From: a virus
IMG/VR virus record: IMGVR_UViG_3300032011_002015
Span: 1 to 24,992 of that record
DNA length: 24,992 nucleotides
Strand: one strand, 5' to 3'
Below, piece by piece: positions 21,755 to 24,992 of the stretch. Under the pieces are notes generated by a model. The model made no database searches. It saw only the letters and a program-made list of their open reading frames with translations, and was not told the origin of the DNA. A program made the translations under genes and the position numbers. Within the stretch, counting starts at the first letter, position 1, and every line of letters begins with the position of its first letter.

Positions 21755-21767
21755 GCGGCGAAGCCGC
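21755..21767 (+). terminator. GC hairpin after the epimerase-like gene
   Basis: GCGGC, loop GAA, GCCGC, two bases after the stop codon. It is not followed by a T-run, so terminator function is doubtful alone. It is followed by the A/T stem of cassette 5. Confidence 0.4.
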
Positions 21768-21774
21768 TCAGAAA

Positions 21775-21878
21775 ATAGCTTCATTTATTTCTTTATTATT
21801 TTAATAAAATGAAGATTTAGGGGTTACTTGTGACGATAAACCTGTTAGGCTTAAAGAGTCAAGTTAATAGTTCTTACC
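21775..21878 (+). promoter_or_regulatory. Intergenic regulatory cassette, copy 5 of 5
   Basis: The A/T stem is here CTTCATTTATT with AATAAAATGAAG, which differs from the other copies yet still pairs, supporting a selected hairpin. Then follow GTGACGATAAACCTGTTAGG and the TTAAAGAGTCAAGTTAATA core. The next ATG is 17 bases downstream. Confidence 0.7.
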
Positions 21879-21894
21879 AACAAGGATCAATCAG

Positions 21895-22050
21895 ATGGCT
21901 CGCACAGTAGAAATCAAAAAGACTTCCACCAACGAAGCAAACATCAGCGACCGTACAATCAGCTACGACATCTATGTTGACGGAGCATACAAGGTGACAG
22001 TCAACGACATCATCGAAGCACTTCAGTTACAAGACAAATACCTAGCATAA
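21895..22050 (+). CDS. Mini-protein (51 aa), first gene after cassette 5
   Basis: ATG after an ACAAGGATCAATCAG leader identical to those at 11129 and 16841. The product, MARTVEIKKTSTNEANISDR followed by TISYDIYVDGAYKVTVNDII and a short helix, is strand-rich and unrecognised, with no cysteine or membrane segment. Both the leader and the position after a cassette support it as a gene even though it is short. Confidence 0.6.
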   Translation: MARTVEIKKTSTNEANISDRTISYDIYVDGAYKVTVNDIIEALQLQDKYLA

Positions 22051-22078
22051 ATAAATCATCATCATAAGGATCAATCAG

Positions 22079-22300
22079 ATGATCACTAAAACACAACCAC
22101 AGTTTATCCGAGAACGACACGGAAGCCTATACGACAGAGGAATGGCTGACAGCTGGTACAGCCGACCGGAGAACCCACACTGGTATCCAAACGGGTCTTA
22201 TAACGGCGAGCCCGTCACAGACTTAACAGTTGAAGAGCAGCTAGAATATTATAAGGGCTATGTTCACAACGAACGGTCTGGTGGTAAGAAACAATGGTAA
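22079..22300 (+). CDS. Conserved small phage protein (73 aa)
   Basis: Pattern RHGSLYDRGMADSWYSRPENPHWYPNG, quoted here as RHGSLYDRGMADSWY then SRPENPHWYPNG, with LTVEEQLEYYKGY toward the C-terminus. This resembles a small family common in phages (HGxPYDRGxADxYYGRP...PHYY), of unknown function. The start is preceded by a variant leader, ATAAGGATCAATCAG. It is followed immediately by a structured RNA and terminator stem. Confidence 0.65.
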   Translation: MITKTQPQFIRERHGSLYDRGMADSWYSRPENPHWYPNGSYNGEPVTDLTVEEQLEYYKGYVHNERSGGKKQW

Positions 22301-22382
22301 CTGGGTAGCCGTCCGCCTTCACCTTAGACTCGATGGTGGTGATAGGTCTGGGGAGACCGATAAGGCGGGCGGTGCTTTTTCT
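22301..22382 (+). ncRNA. Three-way-junction RNA with terminator stem
   Basis: A 12-pair closing stem, GCCGTCCGCCTT (22308-22319) with AAGGCGGGCGGT (22362-22373, two G-T pairs), followed by GCTTTTT. Inside are two hairpins: CACC/GGTG (22320-22338) and GGTCT-GGGG-AGACC (22345-22358). It could be an elaborate terminator or a small structured RNA. The half-SMC gene starts 28 bases after the T-run. Confidence 0.6.
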
Positions 22383-22383
22383 A

Positions 22384-22408
22384 ATTCATCTCAACTCGAT
22401 AATACTAT
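22384..22408 (+). promoter_or_regulatory. CTCGATAATACTAT element before the half-SMC gene
   Basis: TTCATCTCAACTCGATAATACTAT runs directly into ATG, with no Shine-Dalgarno. It matches the CTCGATAAT family at 17599 and 20090 but lacks the AAAAAGGA segment, so it could be a promoter -10 giving a nearly leaderless mRNA. Confidence 0.4.
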
Positions 22409-23284
22409 ATGTTGAAAAGAATTAGAATTAGGAACTTCCAGAAACATAAGAAGCTGGATGTTGATTTCTCTCCGAACGTCACGACGATTATAGGCTCCAG
22501 TGACTCTGGCAAGTCGGCTATCGTTCGTGCACTCAAGTGGGTGTGTCTCAATAAGCCCAATGGGAATAGTTTCATACGGAACGGACACAAGTCCTGTAAG
22601 GTTCGGATAACGGTCGATGGTTCTAAGATCACCAGAACTAAAGGCAAGTCTAATACTTATGAAGTGAACGGTGAGAAGTTCCACGCATTCGGTACTTCGG
22701 TACCCGATGAGATATCCAATCTCCTTAAGCTAGATGAAATCAACTTTCAATCTCAGCACGACTCGCCTTTTTGGTTCTCTGAATCAGCTGGACAAGTATC
22801 TAAGAACCTAAATCAAATCATCGACCTATCTATCATTGATAGAACTCTATCTGGCGTTGCTTCCCTTGTTCGCAAATCTAAGGCGGACGTAGATGCTTCT
22901 GAGCGGTCTCTATCGGCTAGTCAAGAGCAGCTTAATGGTTTGAAATGGGTACAAGAAGCCGCTAAAGAATTCAAAGACATCGAACAACTTACTGACAGCA
23001 TAGAATCGAACGATAAAAAAATAAAAGACATCCAAGAACTTATCTCACAAATATCTAAAGCAAATAAAAAGACTGCTATCAAAGAAGACTTTGAAAACGA
23101 TTTGAACGCCATCATGATTCTTTCCCAGTCCATGGATGATACGAGGATAGCTGAGCTGTCTGAGATTATTCTGGAGCGTAAAGAGTTATCGGTTGAAATC
23201 GAATCCTATTCCACACGGCTCAGTGTTTTAGAATCAGAACTTGATGAGATAAAAATATGTCCGACCTGCCAAAGACCCCTGTAG
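22409..23284 (+). CDS. Half-SMC ATPase (SbcC/gp46-like N-terminal half ending at the zinc hook)
   Basis: SbcC/Rad50-type proteins pair with an SbcD nuclease to process DNA ends. This 291-residue protein has Walker A GSSDSGKS (29-36), the Q-loop region FQSQHDSPFWF (113-123) and a coiled coil from about 145 to 280, then CPTC (284-287), and ends with QRPL. The C-terminal coil, signature motif and Walker B of a full protein are missing here, and the phosphoesterase gene begins inside its last 28 bases. The second half might be another gene outside the window, or the protein may act as a one-lobed form. There is no clear Shine-Dalgarno. Confidence 0.82.
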   Translation: MLKRIRIRNFQKHKKLDVDFSPNVTTIIGSSDSGKSAIVRALKWVCLNKPNGNSFIRNGHKSCKVRITVDGSKITRTKGKSNTYEVNGEKFHAFGTSVPDEISNLLKLDEINFQSQHDSPFWFSESAGQVSKNLNQIIDLSIIDRTLSGVASLVRKSKADVDASERSLSASQEQLNGLKWVQEAAKEFKDIEQLTDSIESNDKKIKDIQELISQISKANKKTAIKEDFENDLNAIMILSQSMDDTRIAELSEIILERKELSVEIESYSTRLSVLESELDEIKICPTCQRPL

Positions 23285-24165
23285 CGGTTCTGGTATCCGA
23301 TATTCATCTATCCGATAAACCACCGACGTTTCGTAGCACAGAGCCGGATTGGTTCGCTGCCATGGCTAGACCGTTAAAGCAGCTTAGATATAGGGCCCTT
23401 GAACTCAACGTTCCTATAGTGTGTGGTGGCGATGTGTTCGACCGTTGGAACAGCTCTCCTCAGCTTATTAATTTTGCTATGGATAACCTACCTGAGATGT
23501 ACTCGGTAGCGGGCCAGCACGACTTACCGCACCACCAGTATTCATTAATACAAAAATCTGCTTATTGGACACTCTGTAAAACTGGGAATATCATAGACCT
23601 AAAACCAGAGCCTACTCGGATAGGTGATTTGATTCTCTATGGCTTCGGCTGGAATATCGACATTAGCCCACAGACTCGCAGAGACGATTGTATTCATTTG
23701 GCTGTGATTCATAAGTATATTTGGTCTACACGCAGTACCGGCTATCATGGAGTCCCTAGGCTTAATCATATAAAGGTGCTCTCAGATAGCTTAAAGGGGT
23801 ATGATGTAGCCCTCTTTGGGGATAATCACAAGGGGTTCTTAGCTAGAACAGACAAAGGAACTATCGTATTGAATAACGGGGGATTCATGAGAAGGGCTAA
23901 AGATCAGTTGGATTATATCCCGTCAATAGGAATCCTGTACTCGGACGGCACGGTAAAAAGGGAGAAGTTGGACTGCTCCAAGGACTCCACTTTAATTACG
24001 GAACATCACGGATCAATAAAACCTGAGATTGATTTCCAACAATTCATGGATGAATTAAATCAACTCAGTTCTGATTCTTTGGATTTTGAGAACTCTATTC
24101 GGCTCTATTGCGAGAATAAAGAAATCAAAGATGAAGTTTATTCATTGATTACGGAGTTACTATAG
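23257..24165 (+). CDS. SbcD/gp47-like metallophosphoesterase nuclease subunit
   Basis: Two-metal phosphoesterase expected to act as the nuclease partner of the half-SMC protein. Its 302 residues carry the family motifs in order: SDIH (D15, H17), GGDVFD (D59), GQHD (Q87, H88, D89, with Q where GNHD usually stands), the histidine in AVIHKY (H152) and GDNHKGF (D189, H191, in place of GHxH). The start overlaps the end of the ATPase gene by 28 bases, which supports a paired product. GAGATAAAAAT before ATG is a modest ribosome-binding site. The Q87 substitution may affect metal binding or catalysis. Confidence 0.85.
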   Translation: MSDLPKTPVAVLVSDIHLSDKPPTFRSTEPDWFAAMARPLKQLRYRALELNVPIVCGGDVFDRWNSSPQLINFAMDNLPEMYSVAGQHDLPHHQYSLIQKSAYWTLCKTGNIIDLKPEPTRIGDLILYGFGWNIDISPQTRRDDCIHLAVIHKYIWSTRSTGYHGVPRLNHIKVLSDSLKGYDVALFGDNHKGFLARTDKGTIVLNNGGFMRRAKDQLDYIPSIGILYSDGTVKREKLDCSKDSTLITEHHGSIKPEIDFQQFMDELNQLSSDSLDFENSIRLYCENKEIKDEVYSLITELL

Positions 24166-24380
24166 TGCCTAGGAAACAACCAACCTATCTTCCGAGCAAA
24201 GAAGAAATCGAAGAAAGAATCAAGCAGCTTGTTTTTCTTCGTGACTCTGGTCTCGCAGATAAGATTATCGAATCAGTAATGCACCACAATAAGCCTAGCT
24301 TTGAAGAGGTCGTGGATGAGCTTAACTCCAATATGTTCTCCATAGCCCAAGAGAACCTATTTCAAAAGGTGGAGTCATGA
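24165..24380 (+). CDS. Small hypothetical protein (71 aa), GTG start
   Basis: Not recognised. Charged and helical: KEEIEERIKQLVFLRDSGLADKI (quoted in parts KEEIEERIKQ, LVFLRDSGLADKI) and FEEVVDELNSNMF. GTG overlaps the stop TAG of the phosphoesterase gene by one base, with CGGAG upstream. Its stop overlaps the next start as ATGA. Possibly a small accessory subunit of its neighbours. Confidence 0.6.
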   Translation: MPRKQPTYLPSKEEIEERIKQLVFLRDSGLADKIIESVMHHNKPSFEEVVDELNSNMFSIAQENLFQKVES

Positions 24381-24992
24381 GCTTATACCCGATTTATATT
24401 CCTACAAAAGGGCGACCAGATAAATGTCATACGGCTCAGAATCTTCAGAAACATCAGATACCCTTTAAGCTAGTGGTTGAGCCTCAGGACCTAGAATCTT
24501 ACAAAGAACATTATTCCGATTTCTGCCTAGTGTCTCTGGATAAAAACGACCAAGGGATTGCATACGCTAGGAACTTCATAAAGAAATTATCTCAGAGCAA
24601 TAAAGATGCTTATCATTGGCAGATAGATGACAACATCCGACATATCAAAGAGCAGATAGATGGCAAGTACATCTCGATTGATCCAGCTATAGGATTTGAG
24701 AAGATACAATCACATGTCGAACAGTTCACGAATATCGGAGCCGCTGGCATGTCTCATCTCGCATTTGCCTTTTCTAAGGAAGAAGATATTCAAATCAATC
24801 AGCAAGTTTATAGTTGCGTCCTTTTCAAAAACGATAATACTTTGGAGTGGAGAAAAGACTGCGTGGAGGATACCGATTACAGCGTACAGCTTTTGATGGC
24901 TGGCTTCTGTACTTTGCTATTCACAAGAATAGGAATTGATAAGGTACATTCACTATCCATGTCGGGAGGAAATACAAACAGCGAATATGCAG
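24377..24992 (+). CDS. TET-associated-type glycosyltransferase, copy 2, 3' end cut by window
   Basis: About 205 residues are visible and run off the window. They match the conserved part of copy 1 at 7146: YPIYIPTKGRPDK versus YPICIPSKGRHDV, AYARNFIKK versus PARNFIWEW, WQIDDNI versus WIVDDNI, VYSCVLF versus VYSCILI, VEDTDYSVQLL versus NEDTDLSLRML, and SGGNT versus KGGNT. The N-terminal extra domain of copy 1 is absent. The start is ATG with GTGGAG upstream and an ATGA overlap. Two diverged copies may act on different acceptors or add successive sugars. Confidence 0.75.
   Translation, partial: MSLYPIYIPTKGRPDKCHTAQNLQKHQIPFKLVVEPQDLESYKEHYSDFCLVSLDKNDQGIAYARNFIKKLSQSNKDAYHWQIDDNIRHIKEQIDGKYISIDPAIGFEKIQSHVEQFTNIGAAGMSHLAFAFSKEEDIQINQQVYSCVLFKNDNTLEWRKDCVEDTDYSVQLLMAGFCTLLFTRIGIDKVHSLSMSGGNTNSEYA

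Noticed and set aside
4951-21878. Reverse-strand promoter TTGACT with TTATCG 17 bases later in the cassettes
   Set aside because: The spacing is attractive and TTGACT is invariant, but TTATCG is a poor -10 and no gene on the - strand is supported in the window.
1-24992. CRISPR array, insertion sequence or integrase/attachment site
   Set aside because: No regularly spaced direct repeats, transposase or integrase motifs, or flanking inverted repeats were seen. The only spaced repeats are the five cassettes and the leaders, which lie at operon boundaries.

Overview
The window is a stretch of a lytic-type tailed-phage genome, or a very similar large phage contig. Every supported gene lies on the + strand. 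Genes are packed with 1-4 base stop/start overlaps, and most products are replication, recombination or small phage accessory proteins. No structural, packaging, integrase or ribosomal genes are present. A lipoprotein-type and a signal-peptide-bearing product point to a bacterial host with an exported compartment, probably Gram-negative. I cannot name the host. Both window ends cut through genes.

Layout. 1-4902: end of a replication operon with an SNF2-type helicase (5' cut), a ribbon-helix-helix mini-protein, a zinc-finger/Toprim primase, a winged-helix replication protein and a DnaB-like helicase. 5089-10983: a small leader gene, a SprT-like metalloprotein, several mini-proteins, a phage CsrA homologue, a lipoprotein, a TET-associated-type glycosyltransferase, a DnaN-like sliding clamp, and a fusion of a uracil-glycosylase-like domain with the 3'-5' exonuclease of a family A polymerase. 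11144-16642: two small genes, a structured RNA, the separate DNA polymerase domain, a clamp loader, a UvsY-like protein, a gp32-like SSB and a RecA/UvsX recombinase. 16856-19047: small genes, a conserved phage protein of unknown function and a PD-(D/E)XK nuclease. 19188-21753: small genes, an exported nuclease-like protein and a UDP-glucuronate-decarboxylase-like enzyme. 21895-24992: small genes, a structured RNA, a half-SMC (gp46/SbcC-like) ATPase, a gp47/SbcD-like phosphoesterase and a second glycosyltransferase cut by the window end.

Working together. The genes make a nearly complete phage replisome: initiator, helicase, primase, polymerase with detached proofreading domain, clamp, loader and SSB. 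A T4-style recombination set (UvsX, UvsY, gp32, gp46/gp47, an SNF2 helicase and a resolvase-like nuclease) is interleaved with it. Two glycosyltransferases plus a UDP-sugar enzyme suggest sugar decoration, possibly of the phage DNA.

Regulation is the most unusual part. Five copies of a roughly 110-base intergenic cassette (terminator-like hairpin plus conserved promoter-like core) each precede a tiny gene. Seven genes carry an identical ACAAGGATCAA leader that contains the core of the known CsrA binding consensus, and a csrA homologue lies in the same window. Four terminator-type hairpins stand only 11-28 bases before the start codons of DNA polymerase, the recombinase, a cysteine-rich protein and the half-SMC gene. 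This suggests post-transcriptional and attenuation control of the replication module, a hypothesis not proven by the sequence.
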